A stretch of DNA of 64,000 bases from Stomoxys calcitrans (lineage: Eukaryota; Arthropoda; Insecta; Diptera; Muscidae), in the NCBI RefSeq assembly GCF_963082655.1, contig NC_081554.1:122463869-122527868 (forward strand), in the 5' to 3' direction. Shown piece after piece: positions 33,421 to 46,718 of this stretch; positions within the stretch are counted from its first letter, which is position 1; every line of letters starts with the position of its first letter. Made by a program: the position numbers and the translations under genes. A model generated the notes under the pieces. It ran no database searches. It saw only the letters and a list, made by a program, of their open reading frames with translations, and was not told where the DNA came from.

Positions 33421-34994
33421 ATTATTGACATTTTAAAAGCCAACTTTTTTTTACAAAAACAATCGGTCCTTTTCAGGACCACAATATTTTTATAAAAAAG
33501 AGAAAAAAATTTATTCAAAACTTACACCTTTTTATTTTTATTAAAATAAATAAATATAGTCTTTTTTTGGGGATGGAAAAATACACTATTTATATTAAAA
33601 AAATTTTTTTCTTTTCTATGCGTTTTACTTTTGGTAATATTGGGTTTCAAAACATGGAGCGAAATCAAAAACTTTTTTTTAAAAAAAAATTATTTAATTT
33701 ACTTTTTATGTTAAACTGAAAATTTTTATTTTCTATTAGCAACAGTATATTTGCTGTTATTCTTTTTGCAAAATTTGATTTTTCGTAGTAGCTACATAAC
33801 AAGAATGAATGAAGATAAAAACAGGCAGGCCAATACATTCGAGAGAATTTTAACCTTAAATAGATAATTTAGATACATTGAATATAAGTTTTTTCTGTAT
33901 TTTTTATTATTTTTAAACAAATGATATTTTTTGCTATTCTAAAAACTGTTTTAAAAAGAATAAAATAGTATTTTAATATTTTAAATTATTAAAGGGAAAT
34001 AGATTTCGTTCGGTATGCAACTGTTCTACATTTGCTTGCTTAGACAAGGGCATTTTTGAATTTGTGTTTAATTTCCAAAAAAAAATTATATATTTTTTTA
34101 AATTTGTGATTGCAACAATACATTGTTTAGAATTTACATTTTTAAATTTTTTATTTAGTTTCAAGTCCACTTTATATAGAAAAAAATATTTTATAATAAA
34201 TGCAATAGAGCTCACCGCACATTTTGCATAGCCAACGACGTTGGTATAACATAGCATCGTAATATTTTAGACTTTTCGTAACAAACGTACACTTTTTACA
34301 AATTATGTAACATTTTAATAGAAATCTATCATTTCTATAATATTTTATGATAAAATTTTCCTAAAACATTTTTACATTAGAGCTTTCAAATTAATTTGCA
34401 GAAAAACTTTTATTCATGGAAAATACGCCAATATGGTGAATTCAACTGTCATAGACTACATAATAAAATCGATTATTTCACTATGAAAATCATCCAAATT
34501 TTCACTTTTTTTTACACTTCTTTCAAGAAAACATATCAAGATTCCATACTAAATTTTTATAAAAACCAATTTTCAATAAAAATTGGAAAATTTTTATAAT
34601 TTAGTTACAATTTTATCATAACATTTTTATAAACTTTCAACTCAAACCCTTATAACTCGGTAACGCTTAAAGATAATTAACTCGGATTTTCTTTAATGAT
34701 TAGCTGGATATCTCTACTAGAAGAATTGTATAAAAAATAAAAAGAAATTGTTACTATCTCATCGTAAAATGAATAATTCTGTGAAAACTTTTGTAAAAAT
34801 TTTTATTCGCTTCCACACAACGTTTCGCAAAATTTCGTAGTTGACTACTATGTACTTCTCATAATTTCGATGTACCCAGCCATCACTAGTCTAAAGGTTG
34901 AAACCATATTTTCAACCAATCAGCGTACACCAGTAGTGAGTGTATATTTACAAAGTGTTAAAGTGTGTTTAAAAAGAAAAATATAAGTGAAATC
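33421..34994. other. H3-H1 spacer, unit 3
   Basis: Same content as 1551-3124. Confidence 0.8.
33465..33480 (+). terminator. H3 mRNA 3' hairpin, unit 3
   Basis: Same hairpin as at 1595-1610. Confidence 0.95.
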
Positions 34995-35675
34995 ATGTCT
35001 GACGCCGCCGTTGTTGAAGCCACCGCATCTCCAGTCGCCGCTGTTGAGAAAAAGGCACCTAAGAAAGCCGCTGCCAAGGCAAAGAAACCCTCTGCTGCCC
35101 CAAGCCATCCACCAACCCAACAAATGGTCGATGCTGCCATCAAAACATTGAAAGAACGTGGTGGTTCCTCATTGCCTGCCATCAAGAAATACTTGGCCAG
35201 CACATACAAAGTTGATGCTGTAAAATTGGCCCCATTCATCAAGAAGTACTTGAAGAGCGCTGTTGCTAGTGGAAAATTGATCCAAACTAAAGGTAAGGGT
35301 GCCTCCGGTTCATTCAAATTGTCCCCATCTGCCTCGAAGGAACCTAAAGCAAAGAGCGCTGAAAAGAAGAAGAAGGTCCCAGCCGGTGATAAGAAAAAGA
35401 AGGCAGCAGCACCCAAAAAGGCAGCCGGTGAAAAGAAAGCCGCTGCAAAGAAGCCTTCCGCTGCTAAAAAGACCGCCGAGAAGAAGAAGACCGAAAAGGC
35501 CAAGGCTAAAACTGCCAAAAAGACAGGTACAGTTAAAGCTAAACCCGCAAAAACAGCCGCCAAAGCATCAGCCACTAAACCAAAGGCACCCAAGGCAAAA
35601 ACCACCGCTGCCAAGCCCAAAAAGGCTGCCGCAGCAAAGAAGCCAGCTGCCAAGAAGACCGCCGCTAAGAAGTAA
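34995..35675 (+). CDS. His1: Linker histone H1, unit 3
   Basis: 226 residues, identical to unit 1. Confidence 0.97.
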   Translation: MSDAAVVEATASPVAAVEKKAPKKAAAKAKKPSAAPSHPPTQQMVDAAIKTLKERGGSSLPAIKKYLASTYKVDAVKLAPFIKKYLKSAVASGKLIQTKGKGASGSFKLSPSASKEPKAKSAEKKKKVPAGDKKKKAAAPKKAAGEKKAAAKKPSAAKKTAEKKKTEKAKAKTAKKTGTVKAKPAKTAAKASATKPKAPKAKTTAAKPKKAAAAKKPAAKKTAAKK

Positions 35676-35744
35676 TTTTTCCATGCAAAATTACTTATCA
35701 TGTCAAAATGATTATTTTCGATATTCGAAAGCAGTATATCTAAC

Positions 35745-35760
35745 AGCCCTTTTCAGGGCT
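35745..35760 (+). terminator. H1 mRNA 3' hairpin, unit 3
   Basis: Same hairpin as at 3875-3890. Confidence 0.93.
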
Positions 35761-36528
35761 ACAAAAAAATTTTTAAAAAGAGACCAAATTTAACTCAAAC
35801 AATTTTTTAATTACCTAATAAATACTATGTTAATTTTAAGGGAAAAGCTAATCACAGCCCTTTTCGTAGCTGTAAAACATCTGTTGAAATCTTTTAATAC
35901 CATTGTTACCTAATATGGGAATACATTACCCTTTAAGGAAATTTAAGTAATCACATGTTAAATGGGATTTTTTCCGCAACTGGATTAACTGTTTCACTTA
36001 GGGTCATAAACCAAAGCAATTACTAAGAATTATGAAAATCACTTAATGTTAAAGAAAATCTCATTTAGCATACCTAACCAATAAGAGAGTGGCGTACAAT
36101 ATTCCCTTCAAAAATCGCACTTAGCATACCTATTTCATTCTTTACGAGCATACCTACCCATAGATCTCGCGTACAAACGCATAAGTCCACATATACATCT
36201 CTACACCATTTCACGCTAACATACTAGTATACATCCCTAAAAAATTTAGTATCAACACACACGCTCACATATACTCGAACATCAATACAACGTTGCATAC
36301 CGAGTGTTTGAGCATAAGAGCAATATGTGTTGATCATATTACTGTAGATGTAGATGGTGCTAAGCAAGGAGGGCAATATTAAAGTATGGGTAGTATACAT
36401 ATTTTATTTTAAAAAAGTAATAAGGGCAATGTGAGGGTGAGTGGTAGATATATTTTTTCTTTAAATTTGTAAATATAAATTAATTTTAGTTGAATAACGA
36501 ATTAAGTCTCTTTTTTAATTTATTTTGT

Positions 36529-36544
36529 GGCCCTGAAAAGGGCC
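36529..36544 (-). terminator. H2B mRNA 3' hairpin, unit 3
   Basis: Same hairpin as at 4659-4674. Confidence 0.95.
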
Positions 36545-36590
36545 TTTGATGTTGTAGGGAAAATATTGTACGACGAAATAAGTATGCCAT

Positions 36591-36965
36591 TTACTTGGAG
36601 CTGGTGTACTTAGTAACGGCTTTGGTACCTTCACTGACAGCGTGCTTAGCCAACTCACCGGGCAATAATAGACGGACGGCAGTTTGGATTTCCCGACTGG
36701 TGATGGTGGAACGCTTGTTGTAGTGAGCCAAACGGGAGGCTTCGGCGGCGATACGTTCAAAGATATCGTTGACGAAACTGTTCATGATGCTCATGGCCTT
36801 TGAGGAGATACCAGTATCGGGATGGACTTGCTTCAACACTTTGTAAATGTAGATAGCATAACTCTCCTTACGCTTGGTGCGTCTCTTGGTCTTGTCACCC
36901 TTAGTGATGTTCTTTTGGGCTTTGCCGGCCTTCTTTGCTGCTTTACCACTGGCTTTTGGAGGCAT
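36591..36965 (-). CDS. His2B: Histone H2B, unit 3
   Basis: 124 residues, identical to unit 1, ATG at 36965. Confidence 0.98.
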   Translation of the reverse strand: MPPKASGKAAKKAGKAQKNITKGDKTKRRTKRKESYAIYIYKVLKQVHPDTGISSKAMSIMNSFVNDIFERIAAEASRLAHYNKRSTITSREIQTAVRLLLPGELAKHAVSEGTKAVTKYTSSK

Positions 36966-37608
<643 letters not shown>

Positions 37609-37670
37609 ATTATCTACGAGCATCAAAGAAAAAATGTAAATACAGGCCATCGTATAAATCAACAACAATC

Positions 37671-37686
37671 CGTCCTTTTCAGGACG
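37671..37686 (+). terminator. H2A mRNA 3' hairpin, unit 3
   Basis: Same hairpin as at 5801-5816. Confidence 0.95.
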
Positions 37687-38547
37687 ACAAAAATTTTTTT
37701 AAAAGAGAAAAAACTATATCAAACCTTATTTTATCAAGAAAATTTACTTAAAAAATAGTTTTAAATAATAAATAAAATTTTAATTGTAGTTAAATTTAAA
37801 AAATATTTTTTGGTCGATTTTTTTTTTCAGTGGATTTGGTAATTTGCTAGCAATTTCGTTATTCGAAATTTCCTTAAACAATCCTGTTTTAGGCGTAAAT
37901 ACAAAAAAATCTGCCATCTATTGTTTATAGGTAAACATTTTCAAATATGTTTACATCTTATCGACTATTGCAGGTCTTTTAATATACATGTCATAATTAT
38001 CAGTTATCAATTATCATGCATCAACATTTCGCCTATTTGCATACATTAACATAATAAGAATTTAGTTTTATCGACCCTACTCAAGATTATCGGCATTTAA
38101 TAGGATCAATGTTACCATTAGGGTACTGTAAAAACTATTTATTTTACATTTGAATATCACATGGTAATCATTGTTCATTTTCTGATGCTGAAAAAAATTG
38201 GCATATGTAATAACAAAACATCGAAACGAAGTATCTACGATCGTCCCTCTTCGTACATTTGTGACAAAGTTAGCAGCTCCAAGCAAAGGAAACATTTAAT
38301 GGTAGTATATGCGTGCATTTTGGTATCTGTGTGTATGTATGCTTTTTAGTGTTGTATACCATCGTTTCATCGTATTGTTCTAATGGCGTCGGTTTTAGTT
38401 TCGTCATGTATGTATGTATATTATAGAAGCTACATTTTGGCCGACGGCAAATTGAAAAATGGTAATATTTATTTTCAAATAAATTTTATGTATTTTTTTT
38501 TAGTAAAAATTTATAACAAGATATATCTCTTTTTAAATATGTTTTGT

Positions 38548-38563
38548 GGTCCTGAAAAGGACC
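38548..38563 (-). terminator. H4 mRNA 3' hairpin, unit 4
   Basis: Same hairpin as at 429-444. Confidence 0.95.
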
Positions 38564-38620
38564 GATTGTTTTAGTTTTAAAGTTCTTAAAATTTTCTCCA
38601 AAATAGCGTCAAGATAATGT

Positions 38621-38994
<374 letters not shown>

Positions 38995-39003
38995 TTCAAG
39001 TTC

Positions 39004-39010
39004 AAATATA
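39004..39010 (-). promoter_or_regulatory. TATA-like box at the 3' end of element E
   Basis: TATATTT on the minus strand, 30 bp upstream of the predicted H4 start of unit 4. Confidence 0.4.
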
Positions 39011-39327
39011 ACGCTTTATTTCTAAATTCATATTTGCATGTAACAGAGGCGCTTACTGATAAATTCTTAGAGCTACTATCTCATTGCTAATGCGATCTTG
39101 AGTACTCTACATTAAATTCAAATGTACTGCGTTCTTAGGCAACAGTTACTACATACATCAAAATGAAAATTAAAATTCAAACAAAAACAGAAAGTTAGAC
39201 CCAAAAAATAGATTCAAAAAAGGCCAAGGCAGCTTTCCAATTAATATATAACTTAATTCTAACTATCAACTAACCTATACTTAATACTAACTATGTACAC
39301 TATTTACAATTGTTGCAGTCACCATCC

Positions 39328-39774
39328 TTACTGCGTAGGATCATAGACCAAGTCCCTTAGACCATAAGAGTCAGCTCTCCGATGATAGAAGAGGAGACGC
39401 CCATCAACATATAAATGCCCTGCCTCTTTGAGTGCGGGCAGAGCAGCAGTCGGAAGATGTTTTTTCCTGAGAACGAAGTCTAGGTCCACAATTCGGCACA
39501 CAGAGTCTGCAACAAGTCCATTATCAAGGTCCTGGCATTTTTCTATAAAATCAAGGGCACAGCCCATAAGGAACACACCCATCCTTCGATCCCCAAACTC
39601 GTCATACATAGTATACCCGTCGAACTCGACCCTGTGACGGTCAGAAAGCATGTGTTCTGCCAGAAGAAGAACATCAGGCTTTTGACACCTAATGAAATTC
39701 CTGAGGTAATGTCTCTTATCCAGAGAGATAAGAGAGTTCACGTTCAGGAATATACACTTAAGGGGACTAACCAT
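39328..39774 (-). CDS. Element E ORF2 remnant with in-frame internal deletion
   Basis: 148 residues from ATG 39774, same fusion of the endonuclease N-terminus to the ORF2 C-terminus as in element B; no catalytic motif remains. Confidence 0.9.
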   Translation of the reverse strand: MVSPLKCIFLNVNSLISLDKRHYLRNFIRCQKPDVLLLAEHMLSDRHRVEFDGYTMYDEFGDRRMGVFLMGCALDFIEKCQDLDNGLVADSVCRIVDLDFVLRKKHLPTAALPALKEAGHLYVDGRLLFYHRRADSYGLRDLVYDPTQ

Positions 39775-41446
39775 CACAGAATCTTTCTAGGAGTGCTGCA
39801 AAAGCAGCATCTCTACCTTTCTCCTCCCTCAACCGACGATACGACGGTCCAAACTCCTTCAAAACCCTGAAGATCCCCAGGAAATCCCCACCCAAGATGT
39901 CCCTGCAATCCGCCATCATGCCAGCATCAGACGGCGCAGTCACCGTGGGCCGGGTAGCCCGAAGACCAGATGTCGTCCCTACAGGGCGCCCCCCAATTGC
40001 AGCCGCATACGAAACACCAGCCCGAATATCAGCCAAACGAGAAGAACGCGCCTGGCCCCTCGCACGGGCCTCCTCCCTTCGTTCGTTCAGCCTCCCAAGG
40101 AACTCCACGCGCTTCGGACACTGCACGTAACCAGCAGAGTGCCCAACCACACCACAGTTGACACAGCTCACCTCCTTCGTCGCCTTCCTAAGTACCTCGC
40201 CCGTGGAAGCATCCAACACATCAACCGGAACCTCCTCACCCCTTGGAGGCACAGTGCACTCAGATGATTCATGGTCCTGTCCACATTTCACACAACGGCG
40301 GGGCATCCCGCAGTTGATCGAAACATGTCCAAACCGTTGGCATCTGAAGCACTGTGTCACCTTCAGCTTCCTGTCCCTTCTGATCTTCACCCTACAGTGC
40401 AACATCCTCGTAACCGCATACACCTTACCGATGTCACAACCCTTTGCCAGGCGAACGACCCACTTATCACCTGCAACGCTATAACCCCCAACGAACTGAG
40501 CATCCAACTCAGGCTGACTATCAAAGAACTCAGCCACCTCATCCACCGTAAACTCCGAAGACAACCCCTCAATCACAACAGTGTGAGGAACCAGAGCACT
40601 AGGGGTGTGTGTATGGAACCTATACCCCCTTTCCAATAGCCTAGACCTAAATGTCTCGAAACCTGCCAGGACCTTGATTCTAACCGAGATAATGGACTTT
40701 CGAACCAGACTCATAAAAAACTCACCTGGACGCAGAATTGTTCTCAGGAGACTGCTTATTTCCTTGACGCCCGCATCATAGATGGTGACTGCAGGCATTG
40801 CTCTCTCTCTAGCTTTAGATACCATAGATGACCCATTACTGATATTAGCTGCCCCGCCGTTAATCTTAGGACTAGTATCATCTCTCTTCACGGCTGCTTC
40901 TTCAGACATCCTTTGTTGTTGGACCGGCTCGTCTTGCCGCTCTGCTGTTGTACTGTCATTTCTCACTATGCTCACAGTGACTTTGCGTTTGGGCTTCTTG
41001 GATGATTTCGCCCCCAAATTCTTCTTAGCTTCCGCCGATGTACTGGCTATCGGCTCTGTCATCTTCAATAGCTCTTCCTGTGAGGCCGGCGGTGCCTTCA
41101 CACATCCACTTCCCCCGGGCATTGGCTTATTGAGCCCGGGCTGTGCCACCGGCGTTGTGGACACAGATTCACACTCCATCGTCTGGCCATAAGCCATGCC
41201 TCGCATCTCTTTTCGAAATTCCGCAAGTTCAGCTTGAAATCTGGCGTTGTCGGCCGTAAGCTGGTCGATAACACGCCTATAGCTGGCCTCATTCTTCTGG
41301 TATTCCTGGATTTGGCGACCATAAGTCTCCAGGAGTTCTTCCTTCTCTCGCAGATCACCGCGGTTTAAAACCACGATGTCAGTCTCCATCGCCATTCGCT
41401 TCTCAGGGTACTCCTCATCGGACTCAACCCTCGGACGTACTGACAT
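39767..41446 (-). CDS. Element E ORF1: Gag-like protein
   Basis: 559 residues; I see no difference from the element B protein. Three zinc knuckles and coiled coil are intact. Confidence 0.93.
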   Translation of the reverse strand: MSVRPRVESDEEYPEKRMAMETDIVVLNRGDLREKEELLETYGRQIQEYQKNEASYRRVIDQLTADNARFQAELAEFRKEMRGMAYGQTMECESVSTTPVAQPGLNKPMPGGSGCVKAPPASQEELLKMTEPIASTSAEAKKNLGAKSSKKPKRKVTVSIVRNDSTTAERQDEPVQQQRMSEEAAVKRDDTSPKINGGAANISNGSSMVSKARERAMPAVTIYDAGVKEISSLLRTILRPGEFFMSLVRKSIISVRIKVLAGFETFRSRLLERGYRFHTHTPSALVPHTVVIEGLSSEFTVDEVAEFFDSQPELDAQFVGGYSVAGDKWVVRLAKGCDIGKVYAVTRMLHCRVKIRRDRKLKVTQCFRCQRFGHVSINCGMPRRCVKCGQDHESSECTVPPRGEEVPVDVLDASTGEVLRKATKEVSCVNCGVVGHSAGYVQCPKRVEFLGRLNERREEARARGQARSSRLADIRAGVSYAAAIGGRPVGTTSGLRATRPTVTAPSDAGMMADCRDILGGDFLGIFRVLKEFGPSYRRLREEKGRDAAFAALLERFCDG

Positions 41447-41765
41447 CTTGTTAACTGGCTATGTGACCCCTGGATTGGAGCACACAGCCACACCAATGCA
41501 CCTTTGAGAATTCGATGCAGAGAAAGTGCTATACTCTGACCGAAAGTGACAACAAGCACAATAATGACTTTGTGTCTTAAGTCCTTCAAAATTCGCCACC
41601 AAAATCAGGTTCGTTGCTTCAGTCTTCGAAAGCAAATATCTTCTCGGCAAATATCAAGTTTGTTGCCTAAGTCTTCGGCCAACCAAATGCCGACGGCACA
41701 ATAACACACTTGTTTGTTAATAACGGCTTCACAATTCAGCAGTCAAGAGCGCAGGTAGCTGGTTC

Positions 41766-41853
41766 TTGCCACCTTTACCACGACCAGTCATTTTTTCACT
41801 TTTTAAATTAAATTCACTTCACAAGTTATGCACAAGAACTAATACTTACCATG
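41766..41853. repeat. 88 bp duplication between elements E and F
   Basis: Identical to 38907-38994. Its last 14 bp (41840-41853, TAATACTTACCATG) also serve as the left target duplication of element F. Confidence 0.93.
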
Positions 41854-41859
41854 GATTCA

Positions 41860-41867
41860 TATTTATT
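41860..41867 (-). promoter_or_regulatory. TATA-like box at the 3' end of element F
   Basis: AATAAATA followed by TGA, matching ten bases of the native H4 TATA region (ATAAATATGA). It lies about 28 bp from the predicted start in the duplication that precedes element E. Confidence 0.4.
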
Positions 41868-42245
41868 TTCCAATTCACTTAAAATTATTTTACATTTCCA
41901 TTGTAGTCCTATATACATATAATACTCAACATGCTTATTCTACATTTCTCTGAGTCTATAATAATTCCAAATAAATTCTAGCAAGGCCAGCCCAGCCGAT
42001 TTACCATAAGTATATATTCCCGAATGCACGGATACATTAAATCCTCCCCGAAAAAATGGAAAAACAGGGAATGTAAAACCTACTATATAAAACCTAAGCT
42101 AAACTATCACTAACTAAATCTAATAAAACCAAAACGAATAAAAGAAAGAAATGCGTCCATCGCAATAAAAGCAAAATAAAATAAAATAAAATGAACAAAA
42201 TCATAAAGCTATATACATCTCCACAACTATCTACACTATTTACAA

Positions 42246-42367
42246 TCAGACCACAGGCACCCACTGTGCCGTGGCGTATACCATATCATCCATGCCATAT
42301 TGGCGGAATCTCCTGTGGTAGAAAAGGGTACGTCCCTCCGAGTCACAAAAATGCATTTAATTCCCAT
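42246..42367 (-). pseudogene. Element F ORF2 remnant, internally deleted and frameshifted
   Basis: From ATG 42367 the frame reads MGIKCIF, the same start as D (MTRLKCIF) and A (MISPLKCIF), and overlaps the ORF1 stop by 11 bp. The junction is near 42346-42352. After it the C-terminal ORF2 motifs appear in another frame: GRTLFYHRRFRQYG and DDMVYATAQW, ending at the TGA at 42246. The endonuclease and reverse transcriptase are gone. Confidence 0.85.
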
Positions 42368-44243
42368 CAGGAGCCATGCTCAAACCAAGGCCGAACAGCG
42401 CCTGCCTTTTCTCAGCATCAGAGTTCAGTCCCCTGAAGGTCTCAGCGAACCCAGCAATCTTGGCCATGTATACATGGAAGTCCTGTCCGAACAGCCGTCT
42501 ACACTCCGCATTGAAGAAGCCCATTGCCTGAGCCGCCCTCTGCGCCGTCTCATTCCTCATTCCAACTGGGGTGATCGTTGGAGAATTCACATGCCTGGCA
42601 ACGTTGGCATAAGAGCCCGCGGTCATCCTTGGTGGTGGTGGCGCCGGAGCCAGCACCTGGGCCCTCTTTGGAGGCGCCATGGTCACTTTCCTCTCTTGCA
42701 TGCGCTGGAGTACTTCCAGGCGCTTCGGGCAATTCTTGTCGCTGGCCATGTGTCCGCTAGCCTTACAATTAGCGCAATATAGAGGGGCAACAGCCGCCCT
42801 GACAATCTCCCCTGTAGCCGGATCCTTGGATAAGGTCCCTTCTCCCCCGGCCTCGGCCGATGGCACACTGCACTCTCCTGGTCCGTGTGGAGATGCGCAT
42901 CGCACGCATCTGTGCTCCATGCTGCAATTGGCCGCAACGTGCCCGAACCTCTGGCAGTTATGGCATTGGGTAACCCCTCCTGCTTTGTTCTTCACCATGT
43001 CTATTCTGCAGCCCAGTATGTATCTTTGCCTACGGAAAGCCTTCACATCGGAATCCTGGCCTAATTGTACGATCCATCTGTCGTACATGAGTTTCTTTAT
43101 GACCATATCGCAGATCTTGATGCCAGTCGCGTCCAGGAAGGCCTTTAAATCCTCTACGTCATAGGTGCTAGACAAACCAGAAAGCATTATCGTATATGGC
43201 CTCATATTCCTCGGTGTGAAGGTGTAGAAGGACGTACCCTCTCCTATCAAATATTGCTTGACCCTAGCGTGATCTTCCAGTCTCACTAATTTAAGAACAA
43301 TCATGTTCCTATTCTTTATATCAATATTAAAGAGATCATGTCCTAAAAGCCCCTTAAGACCTGACATGAATGTCTTAACATTTACCCCATAAACCTTCAC
43401 TATAGGTGGGCTGACCTTACCTGATCCAACGGTCCTTCCCGCATCCGTGTTCGAGTCAGCGCCTCTGTTCCTGGTAGTGGTCCTCTGGTGATTCAAGGTT
43501 GTTGTTGTCATAGTTGTTGATGACTTTCCATTATTAGCTTGGGTCGTTTGTGGCTGCTTCTGTGTGGTCTTGCGAATAGCCCCTTTTGACATGTCTACAG
43601 TCGCCGGCGGTGCGACATCATCCTCTTCCATCAACGCTGCACCGAGGTTTTCGGCTACCTCGGTGGACCATTCGGTTATAGCCTTACTACCAGATGTAGC
43701 TATGGTAGTGCTGTCATAGTTGGTTGCTGTTGGCTGCAATTGGTGCATGGCAGCTTTAGTGGTGGTGCTGGCAGCAAGCCAGTTTGTCGTAAATGTACTA
43801 CCAGATGTAGTGGTGGTAGTAATATCATTGTTGTTTCTTGCTGACTGCAATTGGTGTACAGTAGCCTCAGTAGTGATGTTAGCAGCAGCAACGAAACCAG
43901 ATCGTGTGCCTTCAAGCTGTTCAATTTTACAGCGCAGCGTCTCCACAAGAGCACACTGTGCTTCCATTCTAGCAATCAAGTCCTGATTCCGCGCTTCAAG
44001 ATTTCTATTCGCTGTCTCAAGCCTCTCAACGGCAAGTTGCAATTTCATGGCGTTATAGCTGGAATCGCCATCAGAACCATGGCCCTTCTTCCGCTTCCGC
44101 ATTTTTGAATCTTCCTTGTCAGATTCAATTGACGATTTAGCCAAATCCATGGGGTGGCCGTTAAAATCAGTATTTTGCTGTCGCCGACAGTCGTTCTCAT
44201 TGGGTCGTCGACCGCCAATGTCGTCATTGTGGTTGCCAGACAT
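42357..44243 (-). CDS. Element F ORF1: Gag-like protein
   Basis: 628 residues from the first ATG at 44243; the frame is open 32 codons further, to a GTG. Basic RKRKKG (about 49-54), a long coiled coil (66-112), a Thr/Asn-rich linker, the PRE_C2HC-like FYTFTPRNMRPYTIMLSGL, and knuckles CHNCQRFGHVAANC, CVRCASPHGPGEC and CANCKASGHMASDKNC. The C-terminal part resembles element D ORF1 (YDVEDL, NCQRFGHV.ANC). It is intact although ORF2 is lost, as in B and E. Confidence 0.9.
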   Translation of the reverse strand: MSGNHNDDIGGRRPNENDCRRQQNTDFNGHPMDLAKSSIESDKEDSKMRKRKKGHGSDGDSSYNAMKLQLAVERLETANRNLEARNQDLIARMEAQCALVETLRCKIEQLEGTRSGFVAAANITTEATVHQLQSARNNNDITTTTTSGSTFTTNWLAASTTTKAAMHQLQPTATNYDSTTIATSGSKAITEWSTEVAENLGAALMEEDDVAPPATVDMSKGAIRKTTQKQPQTTQANNGKSSTTMTTTTLNHQRTTTRNRGADSNTDAGRTVGSGKVSPPIVKVYGVNVKTFMSGLKGLLGHDLFNIDIKNRNMIVLKLVRLEDHARVKQYLIGEGTSFYTFTPRNMRPYTIMLSGLSSTYDVEDLKAFLDATGIKICDMVIKKLMYDRWIVQLGQDSDVKAFRRQRYILGCRIDMVKNKAGGVTQCHNCQRFGHVAANCSMEHRCVRCASPHGPGECSVPSAEAGGEGTLSKDPATGEIVRAAVAPLYCANCKASGHMASDKNCPKRLEVLQRMQERKVTMAPPKRAQVLAPAPPPPRMTAGSYANVARHVNSPTITPVGMRNETAQRAAQAMGFFNAECRRLFGQDFHVYMAKIAGFAETFRGLNSDAEKRQALFGLGLSMAPDGN

Positions 44244-44455
44244 GTTATTGGCACTGCCTTCCAGTGTCACATTCGATAAATTGGCCGGAATATTTATCTC
44301 ATAAGAGAAATTCTCGGCCGACACTTTAATCGTTTCCACCTTCTCCTCTATCTTAAAGCAATTGCTTTATCTCACTTCACTTGTTTAATTATTTACTGTT
44401 CACTGCACTTCACTTGGTGTTGTCACCACGGCTGCTCAGCCAATAATAATAATAA

Positions 44456-44469
44456 TAATACTTACCATG
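44456..44469. repeat. 14 bp target duplication of element F, right copy
   Basis: TAATACTTACCATG joined to CTGCGA; intact target restored at 44466-44475. The duplication reaches the predicted H4 start base. Confidence 0.85.
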
Positions 44470-45144
<675 letters not shown>

Positions 45145-46718
45145 ATTATTGACATTTTAAAAGCCAACTTTTTTTTACAAAAACAATCGGTCCTTTTCAG
45201 GACCACAATATTTTTATAAAAAAGAGAAAAAAATTTATTCAAAACTTACACCTTTTTATTTTTATTAAAATAAATAAATATAGTCTTTTTTTGGGGATGG
45301 AAAAATACACTATTTATATTAAAAAAATTTTTTTCTTTTCTATGCGTTTTACTTTTGGTAATATTGGGTTTCAAAACATGGAGCGAAATCAAAAACTTTT
45401 TTTTAAAAAAAAATTATTTAATTTACTTTTTATGTTAAACTGAAAATTTTTATTTTCTATTAGCAACAGTATATTTGCTGTTATTCTTTTTGCAAAATTT
45501 GATTTTTCGTAGTAGCTACATAACAAGAATGAATGAAGATAAAAACAGGCAGGCCAATACATTCGAGAGAATTTTAACCTTAAATAGATAATTTAGATAC
45601 ATTGAATATAAGTTTTTTCTGTATTTTTTATTATTTTTAAACAAATGATATTTTTTGCTATTCTAAAAACTGTTTTAAAAAGAATAAAATAGTATTTTAA
45701 TATTTTAAATTATTAAAGGGAAATAGATTTCGTTCGGTATGCAACTGTTCTACATTTGCTTGCTTAGACAAGGGCATTTTTGAATTTGTGTTTAATTTCC
45801 AAAAAAAAATTATATATTTTTTTAAATTTGTGATTGCAACAATACATTGTTTAGAATTTACATTTTTAAATTTTTTATTTAGTTTCAAGTCCACTTTATA
45901 TAGAAAAAAATATTTTATAATAAATGCAATAGAGCTCACCGCACATTTTGCATAGCCAACGACGTTGGTATAACATAGCATCGTAATATTTTAGACTTTT
46001 CGTAACAAACGTACACTTTTTACAAATTATGTAACATTTTAATAGAAATCTATCATTTCTATAATATTTTATGATAAAATTTTCCTAAAACATTTTTACA
46101 TTAGAGCTTTCAAATTAATTTGCAGAAAAACTTTTATTCATGGAAAATACGCCAATATGGTGAATTCAACTGTCATAGACTACATAATAAAATCGATTAT
46201 TTCACTATGAAAATCATCCAAATTTTCACTTTTTTTTACACTTCTTTCAAGAAAACATATCAAGATTCCATACTAAATTTTTATAAAAACCAATTTTCAA
46301 TAAAAATTGGAAAATTTTTATAATTTAGTTACAATTTTATCATAACATTTTTATAAACTTTCAACTCAAACCCTTATAACTCGGTAACGCTTAAAGATAA
46401 TTAACTCGGATTTTCTTTAATGATTAGCTGGATATCTCTACTAGAAGAATTGTATAAAAAATAAAAAGAAATTGTTACTATCTCATCGTAAAATGAATAA
46501 TTCTGTGAAAACTTTTGTAAAAATTTTTATTCGCTTCCACACAACGTTTCGCAAAATTTCGTAGTTGACTACTATGTACTTCTCATAATTTCGATGTACC
46601 CAGCCATCACTAGTCTAAAGGTTGAAACCATATTTTCAACCAATCAGCGTACACCAGTAGTGAGTGTATATTTACAAAGTGTTAAAGTGTGTTTAAAAAG
46701 AAAAATATAAGTGAAATC
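45145..46718. other. H3-H1 spacer, unit 4
   Basis: Same content as 1551-3124. Confidence 0.8.
45189..45204 (+). terminator. H3 mRNA 3' hairpin, unit 4
   Basis: Same hairpin as at 1595-1610. Confidence 0.95.

Larger units (their letters stand above)
35676..36590. other. H1-H2B spacer, unit 3
   Basis: Same content as 3806-4720, with one private substitution at 36382; degenerate hairpin at 35856-35871. Confidence 0.8.
37609..38620. other. H2A-H4 spacer, units 3/4
   Basis: Same content as 5739-6750; unit boundary at 38119/38120. Confidence 0.8.
38995..41765 (-). mobile_element. Element E: family 1 copy with ORF2 deleted
   Basis: 2771 bp, essentially the same sequence as element B, including the same ORF2 deletion junction. 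The 3' tail has one TTGAAC hexamer fewer, which explains the 6 bp length difference. Unlike B, it lies directly next to H4. Confidence 0.95.
41854..44455 (-). mobile_element. Element F: family 3 copy with ORF2 deleted
   Basis: A 2602 bp element on the minus strand at the same bond, flanked by a 14 bp duplication (41840-41853 and 44456-44469). ORF1 belongs to a third family, closer to D than to A. ORF2 is reduced to its first seven codons joined out of frame to its last 34 or so. The 3' end lacks a repeat tail and finishes AATAAATATGAATC. The 5' end begins with TTA repeats, so the exact 5' boundary is ambiguous by a few bases. Confidence 0.92.
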
